From: Rallus limicola
Taxonomy: Eukaryota; Chordata; Aves; Gruiformes; Rallidae
DNA length: 64,000 nucleotides
Reading direction: 5' to 3'
NCBI GenBank assembly: GCA_022605955.1
Contig: JAKCOZ010000003.1
Span: forward strand, 43,612,761 to 43,676,760
Positions within the stretch are counted from its first letter, which is position 1. Each line of letters starts with the position of its first letter. Below, one piece after another: positions 26,901 to 64,000 of the stretch. Below the pieces are notes generated by a model. The model was not told where the DNA came from. It ran no database searches and saw nothing but the letters and a program-made list of their open reading frames with translations. Both the position numbers and the translations under genes were made by a program.

Positions 26901-29900
26901 CCAGGTGGAGCTCAATACATTCTAGCTTTTCTCTAACATTAAAGAGCAACTCCTCCAACTCGCCTCCCTAGCCTGTCTTTCCTATACCCCCCACCTCCCT
27001 CCCCCACATCCCATTTTTAATAATATGCGAGAAACTTTTAAAATGGAAAAATCTACAGTTTTTATTTGTTTCCTAATGGTGTTTTCATGTGTAAAGCACA
27101 ACATCCTTTCTGACTGATTCATCAGGCACCTGCTTAAATTTTTTTAGTAGCTAAGAATAATTGGCATGTTTTTCTCCTGGTCCCATATACTGATACTTCT
27201 CAAGGGACTTCCCATTCTCAGGTGCTGGATTTCTCTCTTGTAATATTGAAAGGTGTCAGCATAAACCTACTACTTAAGAGGCCACTGCAACCTAATTAGT
27301 TGAAATTCAGGCACTGTTAATTCAATGCATGTTTTAGAAATTTTTTTTTAAAAAAGAAAGGGTTTAGATTTTGGGCACGTACTAATGTTTTTTGTAGCTG
27401 AACAAACAAACATGATTTCTGTACTTGTAATTTTAATGTCATTTGCTATAAATCAAAACACATGTTTTTCTTCATTTTCTTTTGGTAGGCTCATATTCCA
27501 TCTGAATTTTCATTTCCACTTAACTTCTTTATCCACTGTGCTTTTTCTTAATTTCCTTATCCCTGGTAACTGTTGCCACATCCAGTAGGCCCTGTGGATA
27601 TTAACCTTTCTTAACAGTAACATCACTTAATGTATTTTAACTCTTAACCTGTTTGGCTAAAGCAGAGATTTGTGCAGAATTTAAAGGAGTCTTACCACAT
27701 CTGCCTTAAGCTAATAATCTGTTTAAAAATAATTGATTTCAAACTTACCTATGCGCAGCTTGCTTCCTTGTAATTACACATTCTGATTATGTCTGATGTG
27801 ACATTAAGTGCATTTTTAAGTGCATATTTTTTCCCTTTTTTCCCCTTTTTCTCTCCCCCACCTTTCTTACAGACAATTTTGCCCACAGAACAGCAGTGCG
27901 GCAGGCACTAGCCAGCGACAAAGACTGGCAGGGAAAATTCATCTCCGCAGCTCTCCCCTTGATAGAAAAGCAGCACAATGAGGTTGCTTATCTGGTACCC
28001 TGGTGTCAACTTGGGAAGCCTCCAAAAGAAGGGGGTAAGCTTATCTTTTCTTTTGCTGATTAAAGTCACTGATGCTGATGGACTAACAAAAAAAGTGGCT
28101 TAAAATTTAAACCAGGTTTTATAACCCATTAGGTAACAAGTACGAGTACATACAGCCCTGTGAAAAAGGTGACATAACACTGATGAGGGACACAGTTTTT
28201 AAGCAGGATCCTACGCTAGCTTACATTGGTAACTGACCAGAGCCCTGATCCTTAAGGTTGTATAAAGATCTAAATTAAGTAGTAGTGGTCAGAGCATTCC
28301 TCCTGGACTTGCTTTGTCCATCTAACAGTGAGAAGGCATTTCCTGGAGGCAGTAAAGCCAACGATTGTCTCTTTCACAGTGTATTTTCTCTTGTATCAGT
28401 TTGCTTTGATGTTACTGGTTCTTTCACATCATAGTTTTAAGGAAAAAAAAAAATCCATAGTATTTTAAAGATATGTGTGAGTCAAACATACTTTGTTACA
28501 ATCATTGATAAGGCATATATATCCTGTCCTGATGTATTTTTACTCCTCTCCGTAGCAAATGTGTTATTAATAGTCTTGACCATGCCATGGTTTATGCACA
28601 TTTGCAGACTTTGTTGCATGGAGTGACAGAAAGCAGGCCTTGCTTTAGCCTCAGCACATGCATGCATACAGTAATCCTTGTTCTTTGTTTCCTTATGATT
28701 CTTAATTTTACGCCGTTACAGTGAATTTGAAAGCAGTCCAGTTTTCTCTTAAAACTGGTGTGCTGACTTTTCAAACACTTCATTCCCGTGTTAAGTTTAT
28801 CCCATGTTAGTTCATGCTGAACCAGACATACATTGCCATATGGCAAGTGCCTAGCTTTCTATTAGAGTGTCAACAATAGTGATTTAGAGTATCTGCCTGA
28901 ATGGACAGGGGGCAGATAACGTGTCTTGTAACAGGAATGGAGTTTTTTAGGAAACCATGCCATTTGTCTACAAACAAGGGAGTTTGTTTGGCAGAGCAGA
29001 GATGCTAAGCAAGACCTACTCTGTTGGTTATACGTTCAGATCTTGCTGTGACCCCTTCCCAGGAGTCAAAGGCATTCATAAATTACTTCAATGCCAGAAA
29101 AAATTACCAGTCTTGGAAAAGGTCGCCTTGCATTGGTCAATCCTCCATCCAAACCCCACAAACATGTGTGAGTATTTGTGATTGCTGCAAAGTAGTCTGA
29201 CTCTCTTCGGATTTCCAGGTAACACTGCAAGTTGTTAAGTTTGGCTTTGTGTGAAACCTCCTGTTCCTCAGGGTCCCAGTTCTTATATTTGCATGTGAAC
29301 TAGCTCATTAGCTGCGTGCTTTTGTGAGCCCCTGTGTGCTGGGATATGTTGTATGCACTGCGATGAAGGGGTAGTTTCACACCTGGGTGACCTTAAATAG
29401 CAGGGAACTGCAGATCTTGTTTCTCAGTAAATACGTTGTGGCCATGACACACACTGAGAACTGGTCTATTAATTTCTCTTTCCTTTCTTGTGGTCGTCTT
29501 TGCCTTTTATTCCAGGGGTATATGAATGGGTGACTTTTCAGATGAAACCTGGTGGGCCAGCATTGTGGGGTGAAGCGTTTCAAGCTGCAGTCAATGCTCA
29601 TGTCAACACAGGCTACACCAAGCTGATCGGTGTGTTCCACACAGAGTATGGATTACTTAACACAGGTACTGCTCGATTTCTGATACAGACTTTAGCATGG
29701 GAAGGGGTGGCAAACCCTCGTCCCGGGTCAGGATTGGCTAGCTGGATGGAAATGGTGGTACAGATCACTGAAGTCCTGTCAACAGTCCTTGAACCCAGCT
29801 TTGTGTGTCGGGTTATAGGTTTAAGCCAAGTGCTCCTATCTTAAAAGACCCTCAGATCTGATGTTAAAGAGTCAAATTTTTTAAAGGCTCAGCAAAGACT

Positions 29901-30313
29901 CATCCCACCTCTTCCTTGCCTGGAGAATTGTTTCTGCTAACTGCAAGGCATCCAACATGTGAAGGCAGACTACTAGGTCTTACAGTACGTGTTGTGTTGC
30001 AGCTTAACATTCTTCAGCTGGCTTTATTTGTACTTTCAGTCCACGTGATCTGGTGGAACGAGAACGCAGATCACCGGGCAGCAGGAAGGCACAGTGCCCA
30101 TGAAGATGCCAGAGTTGTAGCAGCTGGTAAGAGATGATGGATCCAGAGAACTTACTAGTGTTGCCTGCATGCATACAGAGAAAATTATTATTTCTGATTA
30201 GATTACTGTCTTAATTAAATATGCCTTTAATTTCAGTGCGGGACAGTGTCAGATTCTTGGAGTCCCAGCAAAATATGCTCCTCATTCCTCTGCAATGCTC
30301 ACCCCTGAAGTAA
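20466..30313 (+). CDS. NIPSNAP3A: NIPSNAP3A, complete six-exon gene (252 aa)
   Basis: Six exons (20466-20540, 22022-22229, 27873-28034, 29516-29665, 30040-30126, 30237-30313) join in frame with GT-AG introns to 759 nt, or 252 aa plus stop. The human NIPSNAP3A protein is about 247 aa. Conserved NIPSNAP stretches visible are [64 protein letters not shown] and [16 protein letters not shown]. The first 25 residues are Arg/Ala/Leu/Pro-rich without acids, which suits a mitochondrial or other targeting segment. The family has two dimeric alpha-beta barrel NIPSNAP domains; members associate with mitochondria or vesicles and their biochemical role is poorly settled. The start at 20466 matches the family N-terminus, although the frame stays open upstream to 20004. 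Intron 2 (5.6 kb) holds an ERV remnant and a CR1. I see nothing notable in the other introns. Confidence 0.93.
22022..22229 (+). CDS. NIPSNAP3A: NIPSNAP3A exon 2
   Basis: A T-rich tract ending CTCAG precedes it. It begins at a codon boundary and ends one base into an Asp codon before GTACGC. It encodes the TGPRQ and [13 protein letters not shown] motifs and ends VVHVWKY. Confidence 0.93.
22762..23450 (+). mobile_element. Degenerate ERV: collapsed 5' LTR plus leader/internal start
   Basis: The sequence from 22762 begins TGTCCCGGTTTTCAACTGG, resembling the start of the LTR at 61063. By 22919 it already shows an LTR-like end (ACCATGACA), leaving only 158 bp, so most of the LTR is deleted. Nine bases later comes a primer-binding-site-like TGGCACCCAAGCTGGGGC (22928-22945), resembling a tRNA-Lys type site. 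The next 500 bp or so looks like retroviral leader without an intact ORF. The right end is uncertain, and no 3' LTR was found before the CR1 at 24333. It lies in NIPSNAP3A intron 2. Confidence 0.65.
22928..22945 (+). other. Retroviral primer-binding-site remnant
   Basis: TGGCACCCAAGCTGGGGC closely resembles the consensus complementary to the 3' end of tRNA-Lys. It sits just after the LTR end, which is where reverse transcription of such elements is primed. Confidence 0.6.
24333..26985 (-). mobile_element. CR1 LINE, 2.6 kb, damaged ORF2
   Basis: A minus-strand CR1 in NIPSNAP3A intron 2. Its 3' end is at 24333, with octamer-like CTATGATTCTGCGATT. Reading from 26985, it contains the C-terminal part of an endonuclease domain, the linker, and a reverse transcriptase. 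The RT part is open at 26089-25103, with [25 protein letters not shown] and [15 protein letters not shown]. The RT C-terminus follows in other frames (to about 24700), then the 3' UTR. Frame changes near 26089 and near 25200 break the ORF. The second falls in the catalytic Asp-Asp region, so the copy cannot make active RT. The 5' end is truncated and approximate. Confidence 0.92.
27873..28034 (+). CDS. NIPSNAP3A: NIPSNAP3A exon 3
   Basis: A strong polypyrimidine tract ending TTACAG precedes it and GTAAGC follows. It encodes [19 protein letters not shown] and [15 protein letters not shown]. Both ends split after the first base of a codon. Confidence 0.95.
29516..29665 (+). CDS. NIPSNAP3A: NIPSNAP3A exon 4
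   Basis: The acceptor is TTCCAG and the donor GTACTG. It encodes the start of the second NIPSNAP domain: [18 protein letters not shown], then [14 protein letters not shown]. Confidence 0.95.
30040..30126 (+). CDS. NIPSNAP3A: NIPSNAP3A exon 5
   Basis: The acceptor is TTTCAG and the donor GTAAGA. It encodes [18 protein letters not shown] and the following Glu-Asp-Ala-Arg-Val-Val segment. Confidence 0.95.
30237..30313 (+). CDS. NIPSNAP3A: NIPSNAP3A exon 6, end of CDS
   Basis: The acceptor is TTTCAG and the stop TAA is at 30311-30313. It encodes a C-terminus with SQQNMLLIP and ending SPLK, as in mammalian NIPSNAP3A. Confidence 0.95.
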
Positions 30314-30412
30314 CCTTCTTCTGAAGGATGTAACTAATGGCAGAAGGGACAAGACAGAAGTCGCATAGATCATCATGTGTTCATGAACTGAGCTACATGC
30401 TTTTCACTTTAC

Positions 30413-30459
30413 AATAAACAGATGCAAAATCTTGATCGCTAGGCTTGATTTACAATAAA
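30413..30459 (+). terminator. NIPSNAP3A: NIPSNAP3A polyadenylation signals
   Basis: Two AATAAA hexamers (30413-30418 and 30454-30459) lie 100-150 nt after the stop codon, followed by T-rich sequence. Either could define a short 3' UTR of about 120-165 nt. Confidence 0.8.
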
Positions 30460-30480
30460 GTTTTGCACTCTGATTGCAAT

Positions 30481-32664
30481 TTTTAAACAGTGGTTGATGA
30501 TTATGTTCCTATATCACCAGGAAAAAGAACTTCAGCCATCTCATTTGCAGGTCAAACTACACTTCACCCATTGTTTATTTTAACCCCTCAGTTCTTAATG
30601 TCTTTCTGCATAGCTATGTCACTTCTCAAAGCTACTTTTCCAATGTTACAACTCGGGGCCAGTATAATTTTTCTAACAAATTTTGGTGACTTTTGTAATT
30701 ATCACATCTTAGCTATTGCATACTGGTCTAAGAAGGAATGCCTCCAGACACCTGTTAGCCAGTTATGTTTTAATCAGACTTCTCATTGGGATGCTTTGTA
30801 CTGATTCTGAGTACAGTAAAATGTCAGGAATTGCCCCCAGGAGGTGCTGCAGTGAGGCTGGTGAGGTAGTGGGTCCCCATAAACTCTGCCATAAGAACAT
30901 CTTGTTATAGGTTGCTTCAGCCTTTTCATATTTTGTTGAGTAAACACTTCCTCAAAACTGTGTACGACACATACTGCTCTGCCAGAGGTATTTTAACATT
31001 CAAAACGGATTAGCCCTTCTGGTCCCATGGTGTAGTCAGCTGATCTGCACATGCTTTTCCCCAGACTGTTCAAAGCTGAATGCATTTGGAGAAAGCAGGT
31101 TGGGGTTTTTTTACTGTTTACAGCGCAAGCTCTTATATTTAAACCATGAAATGATAAACCCCCTTCTCCAAGTGCAGCATTCAGCAGGTCTTGCATTTTG
31201 GTCAACAGTGTGAGCAGCAGCAGGACAGAGGGCATACAGGCCAAGGCAGACTTGCATTTGGTCTGCAGTGGCACCAAGCACTCTCTTCTGCAATTCAGAC
31301 GCCACTAACTGGAAGAGTAATCACTGATCTGAAATGACCAATTGATTTCACATCTCTACTGGAGTATCTTTGACTATTGCTTCTGCAAAATGCATTGACA
31401 TCGCTTGGAAAGCACAGTAAAATCAGGTCTAGGCAATTACAGATACGACCAAAGTGCGTGGAAGGGATACAGCTGCTGTAGTAAGGGAGTATAATGGGTG
31501 CCACACCTCCTATACCCAAGTCTTCATACTCTCATCCCTCCATCAAGGACATCTCCTGTGTTCTCAGGGTGGAACAACCACTACTTCAGAGGCCACTGTG
31601 TTTTATTTTACAGATAACTTTTTAGAGGCATAAATGGCTCATAAATAACTGATTCAGAATATTGCATTACGGCAGTTAAAGGAGGACTTTGTTTTTTTTA
31701 ATAACAAAATCATGGGCTGAAGAAAGGGACAGGGAATTAATAAGACCTATTTTTTTTCTCTGCCTGAATGCAGAAGTTGTGTAAGTCATACTAAAACAGC
31801 GGTTTGGGGGAGGGGCTGTTAGTAAAAATATTTGCCTTGTCACCAGCATTAATGAGGAAGAATACTTGGGGTGTTGGAGGGGTGCTTTATTCTGAAGTTT
31901 GTACTCTTCTGAAAAGAAGTTGATAAATCAAGCACATTATTCAAAGCACCAGATGGGACACTAGATTGAAACAGAGAACACAGGAAATTTTCACTGGCTT
32001 CTTATTTCAGGGTGAATTTTCCTGATGAGTCTAACTCCAAGAATAGGTTGGCTTCTGGAATTTAACTGGTTGACACTGGGATGAGAGGCAGTAGCAGGCA
32101 GGATTTTAAAATTAGTTTTCCTTTGAGCAACCAGTCCCATTATTCTCCTTTCATTTATAAATGGATGTTACAATCAACCTAGTATTAACTTGAGTGATCT
32201 TCCTTTATTTTGGTATTTGCTAAGGATTAGCTAAATTGAAGGTACTTCAGAATCTTTCTACATAGCATGTTGCTTTGTCAGTTAAACCAGATACAGGGTG
32301 GTCTTTTGTTTTAGCAAAGGACAGTTGCCTAGTTGCAGTTTGCTGGGTCTCTAATGTTTGAGATACTGAGAGACAGGTACCTAACTGGGGATTTAACCAT
32401 CCCAAGAAGTTTGTAACACTACAGCTGGATTTGACAGTCACACCCATCATTTTTTTTTTTTTCCAGGATTTGCTGGAGACCTTCTTATTTACTAACTCTA
32501 GAAGCTTGAAGTAGCATTTTCCTTTCAAATCTTGTGTCTCCTCACTTACCCGAAAACAGGACGTGCTCCATGCTAATTTATACGATATGCATCACAGTTC
32601 ACAACAAAACAAGAGCTGCTAACAGCACTCCTCAAAAGGGGATACACAGAAATCACACTCTGAA
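30481..32664. other. Intergenic gap between convergent NIPSNAP3A and ABCA1
   Basis: No gene or recognisable repeat. Only short chance frames occur, plus a T-run at about 32451-32462. Confidence 0.55.
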
Positions 32665-32685
32665 GACCAATGGTGCCGTAACAGC

Positions 32686-32691
32686 TTTATT
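32686..32691 (-). terminator. ABCA1: ABCA1 polyadenylation signal (probable)
   Basis: AATAAA on the minus strand, with GT-rich sequence (AGAGTGTGATTTCTGTGT) 25-50 nt further downstream. The position gives a 3' UTR of about 3.1 kb, close to the long UTR known for mammalian ABCA1. Confidence 0.7.
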
Positions 32692-33828
32692 TTTTACTTA
32701 ACACAAGGCAATTAGAGTGCCTTTTAATACTCCACATAACAGTTATTAGCAAATACAAATATATATACTTTTTTTTTGCTTTTAATGAAAATGTCCACTT
32801 TAAGGATTTAACTTAGAAATTTCAGTTGTGAAATCTCTCTAGATTTTTGCAAAGTTAACAGATATTCCAGTGCAAAAATAGATCCCATTACAGATAGCAT
32901 AAAGTGCTTGGAATGAAGGACCAACTATAATTCAGGAGGGAAGGAGAAGCACAAAGTGGTGGTTTAACCATGGGGAAAATACAACTCCTTACTGCAATAC
33001 AAAGTGTACTACAAAGAGGGATGCAACATGTCAATAGTAATAAAGTTTAAAATAAGTTAACACCTCAGTGCAGTTTCATTATCAAGAGTGGTTCATATAT
33101 TGTATGTGACTCTAGAGTGATTTTTTTTCCCCGACACCCACTTGAAAGAGTAAATTAGTGGCTGTCTGAACTTATTCCATGCTAAGTCTTCATGTTGAGA
33201 GTTGCATTATGCCATTTGTTCAGTACAAACAAGACAGATCAGAGCTGTGAAATAGTTCAGTTAATATCCATGTTTACTGTAACATCGTCGCAGATGGCAG
33301 ACACCGTATGGGCATGACAGTCACAGGGCAACTGGAATCCAGAGTCTCTCTTTTGGAGGGCTAAGGAAAGATTATGATGTGACACTTGTTTCCTACTAAG
33401 CTAATTATTTACGTGAGCAGTTACAAAGAGCAAACCATAGCCCTTTCAGTACCAAATCTGAATCCTCCTAGAACTCGTTTTAGTTCTACATGCACAAGTC
33501 TGATGCAGCGCAAAACTAAAGCCCTTCACTTTGGTGACTTAATGCTGATTTGTAATAGTGATTTTTAGCAGTGGTCAGCCTTCAATACTCGCTATTTGTT
33601 TCAGTGAAACCATAAGATAACTGCAGCCTGTCAGAGAAGTCAGGGCTGCAGTTCAGCCGTTCAGTCATTTTTTCTGCACCTGGAAGTCTGGTGTATTCAT
33701 CACCCTGTAATCTCATCCCCATAGGGTGATGATGCCATAAAGGTAACAAACAACACGTTTTAAGTGAGGTATACCAATCCCCATTACACTCCTTTTTCAA
33801 TCCCCTTAGCAATGTATTATACAGGTTT

Positions 33829-33848
33829 AAAAAAAAAAAAAAAAAAAA
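33829..33848. repeat. A-run of 20 (U-run in ABCA1 mRNA)
   Basis: Twenty consecutive A on the plus strand, inside the ABCA1 3' UTR. I see no retroposon body attached. Confidence 0.9.
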
Positions 33849-35524
33849 GTATGAAAAAGGCACTTCAGCAGAGCATGTAGTAAGCTCTTACTTTACCCCA
33901 AGGCAGGACACAGCAGGGACTGGGAACTTGTGCTAAATGTTTAACTGTTCATGTATTAAAAACGCTGAATTGGTCAGTGTTACCAGGTCTACCTGGAAAT
34001 ACGTAATCAGTCTTAGTCAGGCTCATGCCAGCCTCTCCACTGCTTGCTGGGCTGCTGTGGGCATTCACAGAAGAAAATGGTCCACATCTGATTCATGGTG
34101 GAGTAGCACCAAGAACTAGTGCAGAACCAGTACGGGTATTTAAGGCGGAGGTGTAACATACAGGAATAGCCCAGGGACTGCACATGGGTTCAAACCATAT
34201 AACTGAACCTATTTCTGACTGGAAAAGCAAGACAGAGGGGCCTGTATGTGTATTAATGAAAGCATACTCTCCTATGACTGTTGTACAATGTGAACAAGAA
34301 TTGGTTGTTCCTGTCATGTATCATCCCGTCCAATATTACTCTGACTTTGGAATCCTTTAAATATTATTGACTGATGGAACTGTAGCAATTCTGTTTTGAA
34401 CTACCTTGTTCTTGAAGGGTTTTGTTGTTTTTTTTACTGAAGCAGTTTGTCACATGTATAGTAAGGGTGTATTCTCCAGTTAGGGATCACCTAATGACTG
34501 AAACTACACTGCACAACAGAAGCAGAAACTTACACATTAATCTAACGTTATACCAGTTTCCAAACAGGAAAATTTTAGGTGAACAACTTGCAGTAATTGC
34601 AGATAGCGGCTGATTGCTAGAGTCTGGAACTTGGTCAGATCACAATGTAGCTATCACTGGATGGACAGAACGAGAGCAGAGCATTGCAGGCATAACGTAA
34701 AGAAATACTGTGGCTACAAAGATCAACTCAAAGCACTTTCAATCCCTAATTACACTACCTACCTATGTAAAGTCATAAATAATACTGTTAAAAAAAAAAA
34801 TCTACATCTCATTTCTAGTTTTATCTGGCAAAGCCAGAAACGGCAATACGCTTGTGCTAAGCAGTAACTTCAGATGATGGGTACCTTTCTGGCGCAAAGC
34901 AGGGGTTAAAGAGCAGATATTACATATCTGAGTGACATCTCATGATTTAGATGTGCTCTTGGCATTAGCAGCTTGTACAACTACTGAGTTTGCTGCTGTG
35001 GTCCAAATCCTAGATCTGCTTCTCACCCACCTCCTCCTGCTAGGTGTTCATGCAGCTGCTGCAGTACCTCAAAGGAGCAGGAGCGTACTTCACTACACAA
35101 AAACCTAGTCAGGGCAGGTTATCGGTTGTAATGCTGGTGGGACAATCTTGTGCATTTACAGGGTTCACAGTTCAGTGTTTCACCGCTCACTGATGGAGAT
35201 GTATGGATATGATGGCCTACCTCTTGCCATCCCATCTGCACAGCACTGCTTTGTAGCCCCAGATCTGTCACCAGCTGACCTACACCAGTCTAGGAAAAGC
35301 AGCTGGTCAGGTTAAGTTCTCACAATCTAAGGCTACAACATTAGTGGTGATATTTCTTGCCACAATCTGTCTTGGTGCATTCATTGCCAGCAATGGATGT
35401 AGCACCAGGGAATTCCCACTCCTGACATGATTGCTTTAAGACTAAAACACGCATGTCTAAAATATCTATAAATAACCACTGGCCATGATTCCTCAATGAA
35501 CTATTTTTGCAACCCTAGTAAAAA

Positions 35525-35552
35525 CATACTGTACAGGACAATGTACAGTATG
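35525..35552 (-). promoter_or_regulatory. ABCA1: 3' UTR hairpin containing a miR-144 seed site
   Basis: Arms of 11 bp (35525-35535 and 35542-35552) are perfectly complementary around a 6-nt loop. One arm, on the mRNA strand, reads ATACTGTA (35551-35544), the 8-mer match to the miR-144 seed. miR-144 is an established repressor of ABCA1 in mammals. Whether this site works here is inference. Confidence 0.5.
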
Positions 35553-35694
35553 GTTGAAAGCCCACAGCATCTGGTGGGTGCTTTACCACAGCTTCAGAGT
35601 TATACTGTAATGAGCTAAGTTCAAGTCTTTCACTTGAGAACAGTACAAGACGACTCCACGAGGCACTGCCCCTGTAAAGGAATTTTGTTTTCAT

Positions 35695-35716
35695 TGCATT
35701 GAATTGCATTGCATTG
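35695..35716 (-). promoter_or_regulatory. ABCA1: miR-33 target cluster in ABCA1 3' UTR
   Basis: The mRNA strand contains CAATGCAA three times (seed cores at 35716-35710, 35711-35705 and 35701-35695). Each is the 8-mer match to the miR-33 seed. They lie 115-136 nt after the stop codon. Repression of ABCA1 by miR-33, a microRNA in SREBF introns, through three conserved sites is established in mammals. Confidence 0.85.
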
Positions 35717-35830
35717 AATGGTTATCAGTAGAGTGTCCAGTTTCTCTTCCTCTAGGTTCTTCTTCGGGAGTATCCTATCCCAGGGAAAGGAAGTTTGCAT
35801 TCTGCTTATCATTTCTTTGCTGAAATTGGT

Positions 35831-62543
<26,713 letters not shown>

Positions 62544-62652
62544 CTGCAGGTATTTTGTTTTCAAAGGAGAAACAGTCATTGAGAATTGATGTTACATGTC
62601 CTCTCTCATCACAAAAATGAGTACTACTGGGGAAAAGGTCTTTTAAGAAGGT

Positions 62653-63057
62653 TTTAAAGGCTGAATGAACTGGGGCTGTTCAGCCTTGAGAAAAAAAGAC
62701 TGAGAGGGGATCTGATCAATGTTTATAAACATTCTTGAAGTGTGGGAGACAGAGGGAAATGGCCAGTCTCTTTTCAGTGGTCTGTGGAGACAGGACAAGG
62801 GGCAATGGCTGCAAGTTGGAGCATAGGAACTTCCACACTAATACATGGAAGAACTTTTTCACAGTGAGGGTGACAGAGCACTGGGACAGGCTGCCCAGGG
62901 GGGTTGTGGAGTCTCTATCTCCAGAGATATTCAAGACCTATCTGGATGCCTACTTGTGCAGTACGAGCTAGGGTGCCTGCTCTGGCAGGGGAGGGAGGCT
63001 GGACTCAATGATCTCTGTATGCCCCTTCCAACCCCTACGATTCTGTGATTCTGTGAA
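62653..63057 (+). mobile_element. CR1 LINE 3' fragment in ABCA1 intron 11
   Basis: A plus-strand copy with the end of the RT ORF ([13 protein letters not shown]), the 'actgggacaggctgcccagg' stretch (62879-62898), and a tail GATTCTGTGATTCTGTGAA. It is 110 bp from exon 12 and opposite in orientation to the CR1 at 61750. Confidence 0.9.
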
Positions 63058-64000
63058 GATGCAGAGAGATGCACTCTGCCACACTGAGGTGGTCAGTATG
63101 GTGGGGTCCCTTCTCATGCCCTCCCATCGCGAAGGATGCTGATCCGTGTACAGCTAGCTACACGACGAGGTGGGCGTGCTTTGCAGGACGGCTGCCGCCG
63201 TGCCCTGTCACCCGTTTCCAAGAAGAGGGCAGCAGAGAGCCAGGCACAGCTCTGCACCCCACGCATGCAAACCGGGCCTTGCGCCGGCGAAACAGGGTGA
63301 GGAGAAACACAGTTGGGCTGGTGGTGGTTGTCAAGCTCTGCTCACCTCCCTGAACAAACCTCCACTCCCGGTCGCGATGGAGAGGGGCTGTGGCACAGCT
63401 GGAGGCTGCGCCGTCACAGCGCTGAGCAGAGGTATCCGCACCAGAAGCCTCATGGCTTCTCTTACATATTTTGCCACTGCATCATCAGGGCTGCTCCAGC
63501 CTCTCTGTTCTCCTATCTGGGACAGTGTACCTTTTTTTAAAACCACCTGGTTTAACAAACAGCTTTCTGAGGATGGGGAATTGCTCCACAACATGTATGC
63601 ACAGTGCCCCACACAAGCGCACTCCGGGTAGAAGCATTTAAAAGCAGAAAGCAGTCCTCTGGCCAGACAACAGAAGGGCAGGCATGAGGGGAGCACGAAT
63701 TGTAAAAGGCACAGTTGGGCCATGTTGGGGGAGAGGAAAAAAAAAATACCCCTGCAGAAGAAAGCAAACTGTAAAAACCCTAACCAATAAAAACAGGAAA
63801 TGGATTTTCTGCCAGAACAAAGAATGGAGCAGAGAGGTGCAGAGCTTCCCCATGACCTGCCTGTTACCAGAAAGTAGTAGGTCATGGAGTCATGAAAACA
63901 GCATCACAAAACGGGAACACAGAACAGGCCAAGCTGACAAAGGAGAAAATGTGGAAGAGAAATCTGAGCAAACAGGGATTGAGTGCAATGCGCTCTCTTC
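63058..64000 (-). other. ABCA1: Part of ABCA1 intron 11, no exon found
   Basis: I searched both strands for exon 11 (extracellular domain 1) and found nothing with matching motifs. A 184-codon minus-strand frame (63885-63331) has no ABCA1 similarity and looks like chance. Confidence 0.6.

Larger units (their letters stand above)
32668..35830 (-). other. ABCA1: ABCA1 3' UTR
   Basis: This stretch runs from the ABCA1 stop codon to the predicted cleavage site. It has no coding frame, no obvious transposon, and many T-rich tracts on the mRNA strand, including a 20-U run (33848-33829). It carries the miR-33 cluster and a miR-144 site near its start. The exact extent rests on the polyadenylation signal, not on transcript data. 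Confidence 0.7.

Noticed and set aside
33829..33848. Poly(A) tail of a processed pseudogene
   Set aside because: No gene-derived sequence precedes the A-run on the plus strand. It is a simple run within the ABCA1 3' UTR.
63331..63885. A 184-codon minus-strand ORF as an upstream ABCA1 exon
   Set aside because: It has no resemblance to ABCA1 extracellular domain 1 and no exon 11 motifs or fitting splice phase.

Overview
This is a nuclear vertebrate window, almost certainly from a bird. The evidence is split genes with GT-AG introns, many CR1 LINE fragments with the ATTCTRTGA-type 3' end, and ERV LTRs that begin TGTCCTGG. I cannot name the species. Two genes are convincingly readable. NIPSNAP3A is on the plus strand, complete in six exons at 20466-30313 and encoding 252 aa. 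ABCA1 is on the minus strand, with its last 39 coding exons (human numbering 12-50) at 62543-35831, about 1,820 codons; its 5' part lies beyond the right edge. The two genes point at each other (tail to tail), with polyadenylation signals about 2.2 kb apart. This matches the NIPSNAP3-ABCA1 neighbourhood known from mammals.

Layout: 1-20150 holds no gene I recognise, but it carries two LTRs that look like solo LTRs (2136-2537 and 3790-4662, the second with an exact 5-bp target duplication) and three CR1 fragments. 20150-20900 is a CpG-rich promoter region containing NIPSNAP3A exon 1. NIPSNAP3A intron 2 contains an ERV remnant (collapsed LTR plus primer-binding site, from 22762) and a 2.6-kb damaged CR1 with endonuclease and reverse-transcriptase ORF pieces (24333-26985, minus strand). 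30314-32665 is the 3' end of NIPSNAP3A plus intergenic DNA. About 32668-35830 is the ABCA1 3' UTR, and 35831-62543 holds the ABCA1 exons. The rest is part of ABCA1 intron 11.

Function: ABCA1 exports cholesterol and phospholipid to apolipoprotein A-I. The window encodes the end of the first extracellular domain, the first membrane domain, NBD1, the regulatory linker, the second extracellular domain, the second membrane domain, NBD2 and the C-terminus. NIPSNAP3A encodes a NIPSNAP-family protein with a probable N-terminal targeting segment.

Most notable observations: (1) a 2-bp TG duplication in ABCA1 exon 27 shifts the reading frame and creates a stop just before the exon end, while every other exon keeps phase exactly; this is either a true lesion or an assembly error. 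(2) Three closely packed 8-mer seed matches for miR-33 lie 115-136 nt after the ABCA1 stop codon. (3) A miR-144-type seed site is embedded in a predicted stem in the same UTR. (4) A near-perfect 40-bp inverted repeat lies in ABCA1 intron 37. (5) Oppositely oriented CR1 copies flank ABCA1 exon 12.
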